A stretch of DNA of 64,000 nucleotides from Linyphia triangularis. Its lineage: Eukaryota; Arthropoda; Arachnida; Araneae; Linyphiidae. The stretch is taken from the NCBI GenBank assembly GCA_963978545.1, contig OZ021729.1, positions 81,446,670 through 81,510,669 on the forward strand. Direction: 5' to 3'. Shown here piece after piece: positions 24,701 through 36,700 of this stretch. The position numbers and the translations under genes are program-made. Under the pieces are notes generated by a model. That model saw nothing but the letters and a program-made list of their open reading frames with translations. It was not told the DNA's origin and did no database searches. Within the stretch, counting starts at the first letter, position 1. Each line of letters begins with the position of its first letter.

Positions 24701-27700
24701 ATTCTCGCTTACCGGATGACCCAGTTCAGGAGTTGGATCAGATGAAACAGGCGTTCCAGAACTTCCAGACGTGGATGGCTGCTGATCTTCGATAATAATC
24801 ATCGGTTCCGCAACAACTTGTTCTTCTCTTGACAGAAGTGGATTCGCCAAAGAAGGAATTTGAAGGAATTTGTTCAGCGAACCGCTGAGTTTATCCCGCT
24901 CTGCCTCCAATTTCAATCGACGTTTTTTATTTTGGGCTCCAGACAATTTTTTTTTACTGCCATCACTCATTTCTGAAGAGATAAAAAAAATAATTAGAAA
25001 AAAAGCTGACCGGAGTCAAAATATAATCAGAAAACTCTCGAATCGAAATATTACTTGATTTAATAACACGTTTTCTTTCATCTTCTCTTACCTTAAGATT
25101 TAAAATCAGCAACACAACGGCAACACGTAATATTATATTCAAATGAAATTATTATTAATCGTCAAAAATCACCGACGAATACTCGATGACTGAACTAACT
25201 GACTGAAACAAGCCACATTCTCCTGTTTTATATCACCGCTAAAATCTGATGGAAAAATCTGGAGCCGAAAAAAAGTTTATTTTGGAGAACTTTTCAGAAA
25301 ATAATATTTTTTGCATCTTCGACTTGAATTTGGCGCCCCTTAAATTGGGTGCGGGGCATTCGCTGCATACCCGCCAGGAACGGCACTGAGCGCAAATTGA
25401 AATGAATTGTCCAAAATAATCACTTTAAAACTGTTTTTTACAATAAGTGTTGGAAAGAATCTGGAGTTGTCATGCTAAAGTCAACTACACTTAGACAATT
25501 GCATCAATTTGAGTTTCAATTGTGGGTCCTTAAGTAAAACCATAGATGAACATGAAGCAGACATGCCCATGACTCTCCTGTTACAAAGAGAAGCTCATCT
25601 GGGGGTAACAACTGAGAAAAAAATTTATTCAAAGATGAATCTTTATTTCAAATATATATTGATGACGGAATTGTTCGAGTTTGGCGTTTAAAACATGATG
25701 CCTTTGATAAATCTTTTTTAAGGCTCTAGATGAGCTTCTCTTTGCACCAGAAAAGTCGTGCACATCTGTGCTTCATGTTCATCTTTGGTTTTACTTTGGA
25801 AACCCATAAAAATTTTGCAATTACCTAAGTGACACGACAACTCCAGATTCTTTCCAACACTTCTTGATGTAAAAAACACTTTTAACCCACTGACGGTCAT
25901 GCACATATATATATGTCATTTGATCCCCAATTTTTCCAGCAATACACAACATTTTTAAGTTTATAAATAGAATTTAAAATAAAATATTTTTTTAAATATT
26001 TTTATTAAGATGATAGTTTCTGACACATCTAAAACAAAATAAATAAAAAAATTATCTATTTGAATTAGAAATATAATTTAAAAATTATTTCGGGGAAAAC
26101 AACTATAGAATTTCACCCATTCCCATGACCGTCAGTGGGTTAAAGTGATTATTTTGGACAAAACTGCAGATTGTGAAACATTCATTTGATCCAGGATAAA
26201 TTATTGTTTTTTCAAACTTTCAACAATGATAAAATACACGATTTCGTTGTTTAAGAAATCACGTTGCGGACCCATTCTCAATTAATGACTAACATAAGAT
26301 TTTCCGAGTGCCAAGCTTTATATTTGTCACAACCTATAGGTATGCAAATATTTTGTCTGCTTTTCAAATTCGTATTGAATGAATTGATTGTTCTAATTTT
26401 TTGACTCATATAAGAAATCAACATAATTTTTTAATGTATTAACAACCCTTAAATTGTTAAAGTAATATCTGTATAGTTCTTGAAAATTGTTTTGCCAATA
26501 TCCTGAATAACATACATCACTCTTTAAATTTGCATCTGTTCATTTTACACGATGCATTGCCAAGTTTTGTCTAGAAAGTTCTGTTACTCTATTATTTTGA
26601 ATTTGGGTTGTAGCTTATAAAAACTTTTTTAGTGTAGTAAATAAAAAACCACTAGCTACTTTGAGTTTGAATTTCTTTAACGAATTTTTATTACTGATGT
26701 TATGCTTGTTATAAAATTTCTCATGCTTCAAATCAATACTCCGGCAGAAATTGTGGCTGAAAAACTAAAGCATTAGGTCTATGGGGCAAGGACTGAGTCA
26801 TAAAGATCGCGATAACTTCTTTTCACGTCAAAACATAAGAGGCCAATATTCATTAAAACACCAACTCCTGCCAAGATTCAGAAAAGCAGAATTCGAATTG
26901 TACCATTTACGAATCGAGGGGTAAGGGTTCCATGAGTACAAAAATAAGCACTGCAAAGGAATGCGTCATTGGTAAAACTTTTGTTTTTTATTTCTTCTCT
27001 ATTCTCTGGCTAGGGTGCCCACGGTCATTGAAAGCCATTAAAAGTGCTTAATAATTTTGAACTTGTTTTCCAGCGCTTGAAAATGCTTAGAGGTCCTTAA
27101 AAGTACTTGAAATTGCTAAGAGGTCCTTAAAATTGCTTGAAACTGCTTAGAGGTCCTTAAAGGTACTTGAAAATGCTTAGAGGTCCTTAAAAATACTTGA
27201 AAATGCTTAGTGGTCCTTAAAAGTACTTAAAATCAATCAATGCATCAATTAAGTTTAAAATTGAGAAGTGTTAAGGGACTTTTCAAAAAGGGGAGATTCA
27301 AGGTTAGGTTATAATGAATGAATTATTAGTCGCAGTATTTACTAAAAACCAAAACATATAAATCCACCTTTAAGAGATTTTCTTTCTATGCTGTATTATA
27401 GTACTTCCTCTTTTGGTCGGCGAGATCTATTCCTCCCATTTTCTTATTGTATTTAGCATATTTTAATAAAATTATTATTTCAATATTTTTACTTTTATTG
27501 AAACTTTACATGCATATTATTGAAAATTCCTATAACTTTTTGTTTTGAATTGCCTTTATGAAATATTTATATAAAGATGTGATGCTTGAAAACAAATTTT
27601 CAAAGACCTTTAAAAATATTATTTAGGTCCTTAAATGTCCTTGAAAAGTCATTGATTTTCATTCTATGATTTGAGTGGGAACCTTGGCTCGCAGTCTCAG

Positions 27701-30700
27701 AAGAAGAAAAAAAAAAGAGATTTGTCAGACTTACTGCCTCAGGCCATTTAATGGAAAACATTGTTCCAGACAGTAAATACATATTATTGTAGAAACTATG
27801 TACCTAAGTCCGCACCTCAAAATTTGATTTTTGTTCTTCTGTTCTGCACGTGAGCTGCAGCTAGAAGAACAAAAGCAGTAGTTCTTTTTAAGCTTCTGTT
27901 CTTTCGGCGTCCGCTGGCCGTCTAGCGGTTAACTCTGCTTTATAGCGTTGAATCTATAGTAATTAAAGATATTATAAGAATCTATAGTAATTAAAGTATA
28001 GACTATCTATAGTAATATAGGTAATTAAGATAGTAATTAAGTATATTAGCTTATTCGTTATAAATCTGTGATCTGCGATAAACTTCATCAGAAGTCATCT
28101 TAGCCCGTCCTTAAAAGTTAGTGGCAAATGCTGTTCTAAATAAATCTAAGATAAGTGGTTGAATAAGTGTTAAATGAATATACAGGTTGATATACTTTAG
28201 CGCCCTTACGATAATCAGTAAGGGTTTTTATTTATAGAGATTAGGAAGTAAGACACTAATTGTAGTATGTGTATAAGCAGCCTTTTCAGGGTTCCATGGC
28301 CGTCGCTAAGAATTTCGATTGGGAGGGCGTCAGACATAATTTTGCCGACTAAAATCAAGACAAGTACGGTGTAAATGTAGAAAATATCCATTAAGGGGTT
28401 AATCTATTATTAATTAAATTTTATTAATGCAAAATTAATGCATAATTTTTTTTAAATTTATATATAATTATTTGTTAATTAATGCGTAATTAATAATTAA
28501 TGAGTTTGTAACTAATCGTTAATATTTTTTTTATTTAATGTGTAATTAATTTTAATTAGTGTTTTTAATATCTTATGGCATTTTATTAATATGTAATTAA
28601 TGTCATATTTTAAGTAAATTCTCGTCACATTTTAGTTAAAAGTTCCATCAAATTCAATTTTTCATTTTTGTTTACTAAATAACCTCCCCGAACAAAAGGG
28701 ATAACTTTTTCGAAGTGCTTTTTTTTTAGAGGGGGGGACGCATTTATCATTTGCAGATAGAATGCATTCTCACAATCTTGAACCAATTCAGTAACTTGAG
28801 TGTAGTACAAGGGCTCCATTTCAATACAATTTTTTTTTAATTTTCAAATTGCAGTTTCGAAGAAATTAATTAAACGTATAAAAGTGGATGCAAATCACAC
28901 TACAACACGGAATAAAATAAAGGAAAAATATTGATCAAATAGGTGACTCTGATTTAGAATTGTAAAAAAAAGTTAATCAAACAAATTCTGGAAAAATTCT
29001 TGATTGTAAAATCCTGGCAGATTATTGCTATATCACAAAAAATTACCTACGCGAAATACTGTGATTTTTATAATAGAGACAATTTCAAGAACATATAAGA
29101 AACATGCACTTACACTCCCTCCTGCCTTTCGAAAAATAAAGTAATGTGGAAGAAGTAATTTACAAGAACAAAATATATAGGTAGAAAATTATCAATTCGA
29201 GCAAAAACTTATGTACAGCTATTAACTAACATCAAATTAGGAAGTCCAATTCCTATTTTCAAAAAATCTAGGATTAAACAAAGACTTTTGCCTCCTTATA
29301 CCTCCCTGTTAGCGATCTGCACTTCACTGCAAATAATCCTGTCGGGCCTCGTGGACAATATAATTGCACTTCAAAATACAATAATTATTAAAAACGTTTT
29401 GTTAATTAATTTTTAAATACCTTTTAACAAATTTTCCTGACCAAAAAATAAAAGAGGATTTTATTTTCTCTTGAAAAGTATATTAATATTAAAACTTAAT
29501 TTTTTTTATCAATTTAACACAGAAATTTACTTCTTAAAAATAGTTACTTCGTGTACATATATTTTACCAAAACTGCTGGATTGAATTTAATAAAAAAAAT
29601 TTAGGTTTTTTAGCAATAATTTCTAATTTATAATAATTATAAGTAATAATTTTAAACCAAACTATAGAATTATTTATATGTAAAAAAATAAAAATAATAT
29701 ACATGAACCTCTATCCTGATGAAGCAGAAATCAAGTTTTACAAAGTAAATTGTTCTCCACTAACACACTACCCTTATGAACTTCGAATTTAGTAACAAAA
29801 TATTCAGATCGATAAAAAAGCAAACCATAATTTTCGGCACAAAAATCCAAACTAAATAAGGAATAATACCTGCGGAGTTGTTTTTTTTTTTTTTTTTGGG
29901 GGGGGGGGTGGTATTCAAGTCGTCAATGGTTATTATCTTGAGGAAAACGTCACAGTCACCATGAGATTTCCAAAAAACCTCCCCCATTTCCCTTTCCCAC
30001 CTTTAAAGGTTATGATCCTAATGGGGGATCGACTGATCCAATTTGAAATATTTTTAAAGGTATTGTAACTAATCTAACTTATCTGAAACACGATGTCTTT
30101 CCAATGTTTCATGTATAAAGTGGTGAAATGGAGGATAGGTGTGAAAGGGTACTCGCTACTTCTAATAGACCGAAACCTGGTTGTACGTCAGACAACGTCA
30201 GGCCGCAGCTATTTCACTACAGGAAACGTCAAGAAATTTAGATAGTATTATAACAAACCTTTCAATACTTTTCCAATTGTTATTTTGTTGCAATAAATGT
30301 GACATTGCCTTCCAATTTACATGGCATGCATTATTTCGGTAATACATTTGTGGTTGTCTCGTGTACAAATGACAGATACAACACCTAGGCACTAGGGGTC
30401 ACTTTTGCCTAGGGTTAACACGCCTGTCTTCTGATCTAAGAGTTCCGGGTTTGATTTCCCGTTAGCGCACACTGCTACATTGGTGACCTGAATATTCGAA
30501 CATATCAGTGGCACTATCTACAGCACGACCTTCACACTACCACCTCAGCATCTCCGGCGACTCACTGCCACACGCAACGCCCTCAACTCTCACTAAACTC
30601 AATCACTCAACTCAGTCGTTCACTCCTTCGCAACTCACTGGGAAGGGGCTATGTAGTGGTTTCGTGTACAAATGACAGATACAACACCTAGGCACTAGTG

Positions 30701-33700
30701 ATCACTTTTTCCTAGTGGTTAACGTGCCTGTCTTCTGATCTAGGAGTCCCGTGTTCGACTCTCCATTACCGCACATCGTTACACATTTTTAATCGATGAA
30801 GTTCTATATAACATCATTTATAGAGTTCTACTTGTCATTAATTACAATAATTTGGCAAAATATAATAGAAATATACTTCAACAGAATTGTATGCTACTTC
30901 CATTTCACTCAACTTCACGTTCGTAATAAGTAAAAACTAGGGGCGTGAAACATTGCACAGCTTTCAATTACACTATAATACTGATGTGGACTTGTGTCAT
31001 TTACCGTTTGTATATTTTCATCCTTCAATTAGAATAAATGGCCAGTTTTTTAGTGATAATTCCTGTATGGGTCTTAAAAATAAAAATAAATAAAAAAATT
31101 GTGATTTTGGCGATACACTTTTCGTTAATCCTTATATTATCCTTTATTATAAGCAAAACTGAGAGAAGAAAAAATGATCGTTGATGAATGCTCAAGGAAA
31201 GAAAACTCTGTTTTGAAGGCATTCATTTTTCAACTTTTTACGCCATTAAAACATTTTTACTGGAATTTCGGTAGTGGGGATGTTTAGAACACCTTAAGAG
31301 GCATTACCACAGCGATTTTTATCAAAATCATTAGAGCCGTTTTTTTGCAATCATTGAAAAACATGATTTTTTCAATGGCAGCTACCTTATGCGCATGTGC
31401 GATTTTGACAAAAACCTTAATGGTAGGTCCCATGGCCGCCACTAACCCTCATACCAAATTTGAGCATTGTAGGTCAATTTTTTAGGGAGTTATGCTGACC
31501 ACAGACACATACACATTTTTTCTAGATCACTTTTATGAAATCAGGATGTTCCAAAGCGTGGAGAAATGCAAAAAAAAAAATCGAAATTTTTTTTTTTGAC
31601 CGAATGCTATGCTTTCATTACCCTATGTATATATACATATGGGTAATTGAAAGTAATAAACCTCGTTGAATAACCTTATAAAATGTATTTTTTATTTTTA
31701 TCTTTATCAAAAAAATAAGCAGGTTTTATTCGAAATTGAAACTTCTCGCCAGACCAGTGGTGTATGTAAGGTATTTATTTGATAAAAAAGGGCTCATTTT
31801 CCGGATGTTAAAATTTTGATGTTTTGAAATTTTCTGTAAGACTTTCAATTCATATGATGTACAATACATACTTTATGTAAATGGCGTTTAACGGGTATAT
31901 CATGGTTTTTGAAGCGTTACCTGATGTACTAAAATTATGTCACCTACTGTAACACATCAGAGTTATCTATTAATTGGAAGAATAAGTAATTATTGTCAGT
32001 TTCTTCCTGAGAATATAGTGTGTACTTATCAGGTGACTGAATTTAGAAACTTACGACAGTTGACTTGACGATTTATACAATTAAATGTACTGATTTGAGC
32101 TTGATGGAAAATTATTCATTCTGTAGAGAATTTGTGGAAATTGGTACTTGTGCAACAGTACGGGGTGCTGTAGATATGTTCATATTTAATTTCATTTAGA
32201 AGCTGTCAGTGACGATATCAACTTAAATGTTCCTGCAAAAAAGGATATACTTACTCCAATTTAAAAATTCAATATGTTTTAAAACATCCATCACTTGGCA
32301 CTTTTAAAGGAATAGATGAAATTTTGTAAATATGCTGCCTACCGTCTTTCTTTTCTAAAAACTTTGGCGGAGTGAGATAATGAAGATATCTATGATTTGT
32401 GTTTGCACAATACCTATTATATGTAGGCGGTCCATCAATGTAGGCGGTGGAAAAGACACAGACTCCCTTATAATAGACTTCTAGTGTGAAAATGAAGGTT
32501 CGTGAAACTCGGGTCGGTATTTTTAATATTTCTGTTCGAAATTTATTTATTTTTAATATTTTTTTATTTGATTTTGTTGTGGATCTACTTTAAAAAAAGA
32601 GCTCGATAAAATTTCGAAAATTGCCGACTGTTCGATTTTCTAAAACTTTGGGGGGGGGGGGCGAGACGCCCCCTATGCCCCCCATTCGTGTCGTCCCTGC
32701 AGGGTTCCCTTGGTCCTTGGATTTTTTTTTATAAAATTTGGCCCTAGAAAAAAGGATAAGGTCCTTGAATTTTTAAGTGAACACCGATAATCTCCGTTTT
32801 GTATTTTTATGTTTAAAATGTAATTTTATGGTCCTTGAATTTTCTTAAAAATGCCATGAATTTTTTTCTTTAATTAGAGTGGCAACTCAGCTTTTTGCTG
32901 GACAGTCACAATTGAATTTGTTTTAATGTTTATTTCTATGTTTTGGGTCAAACTTAAAAAAAGATAATAAGTGTTCAATGAATGCAGACTGATCCGCTTT
33001 GGTGCCCTCACGACAGTGGAGTTTTGCCAGTTCTTGGATCAGGCTAAAGGTGTGATGAGTGATGCGAATGCCCTTGCCATTCTCAAGCACCTCACCAAGC
33101 CAAAGAGCTACCCTCTCCCGGATTGGTGCACCTCGAAGTCATGGAGCAGGTTTGTTCATCTTGGATTTATGTTGTAGAGCTTTTCAGTCTAAAGTGATTT
33201 TTATATTGTATATTCTTCCTGGGGTGTTGCTAGGATTTTTTTTTGGGAGGGGATATGAAATTAGGAGTCATTCAAAAAGTCTTGTTAACAAAGTCATCTG
33301 TTTATTTTCATAATAAAATCTTCAGTTTTGGGATAACCCAAGTTTTAGACTAAATAGTTTTACTTGTAGAATTCATTTACATTTCACAATTTTAATTTAA
33401 TAAAATTGGTGCACCTCGAAGTCATAGAGCAGGTTTGTTCATCTTGGATTTATGTTGTAGATCTTTTCAGACTAAAGTGATTTTTATATTGTATATTCTT
33501 TCTGGGGCGTTGCTAGGATTTTTTTTTGGGAGGGGATATGAAATTAGGAGTCATTCAAAAAGTCTTGTTAACAAAGTCATCTGTTTATTTTCATAATAAA
33601 ATCTTCAGTTTTGGGATAACCCAAGTTTTAGACTAAATAGTTTTACTTGTAGAATTCATTTACATTTCACAATTTTAATTTAATAAAATTGGTGCACCTC

Positions 33701-36700
33701 GAAGTCATGGAGCAGGTTTGTTCATCTTGGATTTATGTTGTAGAGCTTTTCAGACTAAAGTGATTTTTATATTGTATAATCTTCCTGGGGCATTGCTAGG
33801 AATTTTTTTTTATGGGAGGGGATATGAAATTAGGAGTCATTCAAAAAGTCTTGTTAACAAAGTCATCTGTTTATTTTCATAATAAAATCTTCAGTTTTGT
33901 GATAACCCAAGTTTTAGACCAAATAGTTTTACTTGTAGAATTCATTAACATTTCACAATTTTAATTTAATAAATGAAGTTACTGGTGTTTAATTCAAACT
34001 TTATTTTATTTAAAATTTCCTAAAAATAATTTTTGTTCTTGGAAAAATATTTTTTTTTAGTAAAATATGTTTAAACACTCCACTTAGTCTGTGAAGAAAT
34101 ACAAATTACAACAAAAATTGTTGCAATTTTCAATTATGAAACTCCAATGATTAAAATTTTAATGTTCACAACCTATCCCTTAAATATTAGACAATTATAA
34201 GTCCTTAAAGCACCACATTTCAGTCTGGTGATATATATTTAAACAATTTGAACTGATGTTTATTTTTCTTTCTGAGATCATTTGCTAACAGTCTCAATTG
34301 TATATATATTAAATTTTATGAAGATATTTTTTTACACAGCTCTAAGCTGGTACAGATAATAGCCCTGTAAACCTTTGTAATTAGGAAGAAGAATATAACC
34401 CATAAACACAAAGTTTTTAATACAAATCCTTTATATGCATTGCCAATTTTTATATTCATTAATATAGAGCCGTTTCTGTTGTCAGCTTGTGCTTGGTGTT
34501 TGCATCTTTTTTTAAATATTGAAAACATCTCTATCAGCAATATAGACTGTTAACTACTTTTCAAAATTTATTAAAATAAATGGGAATTCATGCATTTACT
34601 TACAAATATCTTTTATTTATTCAGATTAAAACAATTTTGGCAACAGGAAAGAGTTTCTTCAATGATCAGTTAAATGGGATTCTTAGTATTCCAAAGCGAT
34701 TATAGCAACGTGTGAAAAGGTGACCTTTTAAGTGATAGTGAAAGCCCCCAAAATTTTATAGAATGCATTGTCATCAAATCTGTCTGCCATGTTTCAGCTC
34801 CATTGGATGATGGCAAAAGGGTTCATTTGGCCTCTACAGATTTTTCTGTCATCGACCTACACACCCACACACAAAATCGAAGTTAATATAAAGAATTGAA
34901 AAACAGGTTGACCAAAGGCTTGGATTGTTACCGACATCAAACCTATCTGCCAAGTTACAGCTCAATTGGATGATGGCAAAAGGGTTAATTAGGCCTCCAA
35001 TGACTCCGCTCCCATCAACAAACAAGCCTATAGGGCTTTGCTTGAACTTGTTTATAAAGTGTTTTTTTTCTACTTGTATTGGCAATTGACTATACAGTCC
35101 AGGATTTTTTCTATATAGAAATTTAGAGTTGATTTATATTCACACTTTCGCTGGCAACAACGAGCATTCTTGTAATTGACAAGCTGAGATAATTTGTTGT
35201 TGATCGCCTTAACTAAATCACTGCACATGAGTATTACCTTATTAAATGTATGCAATGTTAAGGTGTTTGACATGTAGGAAGGGACTAATACTTGTGATGA
35301 ACAGATATTTGATTTCTCAAAATGCTTTGACAGCACTCTTTTGACCATTTTTTTGGGGGGGGGGGGGAATGTTATAAACAAACCAGTGGCGGCTGGTGCA
35401 GGGGGGGCCCGGGCCCCCTCACTTTTTTGGTCGGTTCCCCCACAATTTTTTTTTTTTTTTTTACAAATGATTTTTTTTTTTTAATTTTTTATTAGTTACT
35501 AGTTAATATACTGATTTATCTGAAGTTTTAATCTTGAAACTGACCACTTTCACTCAACTAATAAATTTCCTTATGGATGAATATTTAAGTCGCCTGATTG
35601 AGCTTCTTTTCCTTTGCACGTAGAAGAAAAGGGCTGGAAAAAAGATGAAGGGGCGGGGGTGAGAGACTGACTTTCGCCACCTGCAATATCCTGCAAGTCT
35701 ATACCCCTTGTGTGGTTCTCAAATTACAAAATTCCTGAGTTTCGTGTTTTGGCACTGTCTTCTCATCTATAGGATAAGGAGATCCCCGGCCGAAATAAAA
35801 GTTAATCTCATTAGATCAGAGACCCAATATGCATGTTACGCATCGATATTTTTTATTTTATTACTAGGCTCATAAAGTTTAATGATGTAAGTCATACTAT
35901 AATTCGCTTCTGAAGGAATGAATTTGAAATGCCCAACTAAGATATTTTTTATGCTCATCTGTGACCGTTTGAAAAAATAAGTTGAATGAAAGAAACTAAC
36001 TTATTTCGCACAAAAACTAGGATGGTCTCTTCTTGATTATCGCCAGTGGCGGCTGGTGCAGGGGGTCAAGGGGGGCCTGGGACCACTCACTTTTTTGGAC
36101 CCTGGCCTCACTTACAAATAAGCTTGTTAATATTGTTTTGTTGTGGGATTTTTTTAATATTTAAAAAAAAAAAACTCAAAACTTATTTATTCTGTCATTA
36201 GACATTAACTATTGTGAAGGGAGCAGGGAGCTCTTGCAACAAACTCGAAAAAATTTTAATCAATCACAATCATTACTGCAAAAAAGTTACCCTTCTCTTA
36301 AAGATGCTAGTTTTCCTGGGGACAAAATGACCCCTTCTTCGGACGACCTTGAATTTCAAACCGATAAGGCATAGGCATATAAGGTTGCGACTTTCACGTG
36401 ACATCCTGTTTTGTCAAAGCATAAATACAAAATTTCTAAAACATCCCTGATCGCTCTGCTCTGGGGTGGACTTCTCTTCTGTAAAGGAATGACCATTTTT
36501 TGAAGAGAAGGAGCGATTGCACGTTGGTCCTCTAGTATGGCGGTGCGAAAAAAGTGGCTACAATAAATATCCATTGCATTCATTTTCGCTCTTTGTTTTT
36601 CAAAATGTAAGAGTAAGATTTTCTCTGCAAATTGTTTTTATTTTGATATTTACTTTTTTCCCGAAAAATGTTTGAGTATTTAAATGTCGTCCATATAGAC

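Larger units (their letters stand above)
21973..25388 (-). mobile_element. hAT transposon, 3416 bp, perfect 8-bp TSD AGCGCAAA
   Basis: Inverted ends CAGTGCCGTTCCTGG and CCAGGAACGGCACTG are flanked by AGCGCAAA at 21965-21972 and 25389-25396. The element lies in the left arm of the 21423-26610 foldback element. It carries a nearly full-length but broken transposase on the minus strand, and a 15-bp-arm palindrome at 22290-22321. Confidence 0.95.
21423..26610. mobile_element. Foldback element with TA flanks, host of two nested insertions
   Basis: Inverted ends CAACCCCAAATTCAAAATAA (left) and TTATTTTGAATTTGGGTTG (right) are flanked by TA at 21421-21422 and 26611-26612, which fits a Tc1/mariner-type target. 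The arms pair along most of their length, for example ATGATGCATTGCCAAG at 21476 and 26552, GAATGTTTCACAATCT against AGATTGTGAAACATTC, and a GAATCTGGAGTTGTC pair at 25458 and 25844. A loop lies near 25602-25725. Without the nested hAT and piggyBac-type insertions it would be about 1.5 kb. Neither arm shows an intact transposase. Confidence 0.78.

Noticed and set aside
30397..30475. Functional tRNA gene in the LTR
   Set aside because: A- and B-box-like words are present, but no full cloverleaf could be drawn by eye, and the segment recurs in the paired LTR.
32971..33313. Overlapping open frames around exon 5
   Set aside because: They are exon 5 plus intron read-through, and a second frame over the same exon and the tandem array.
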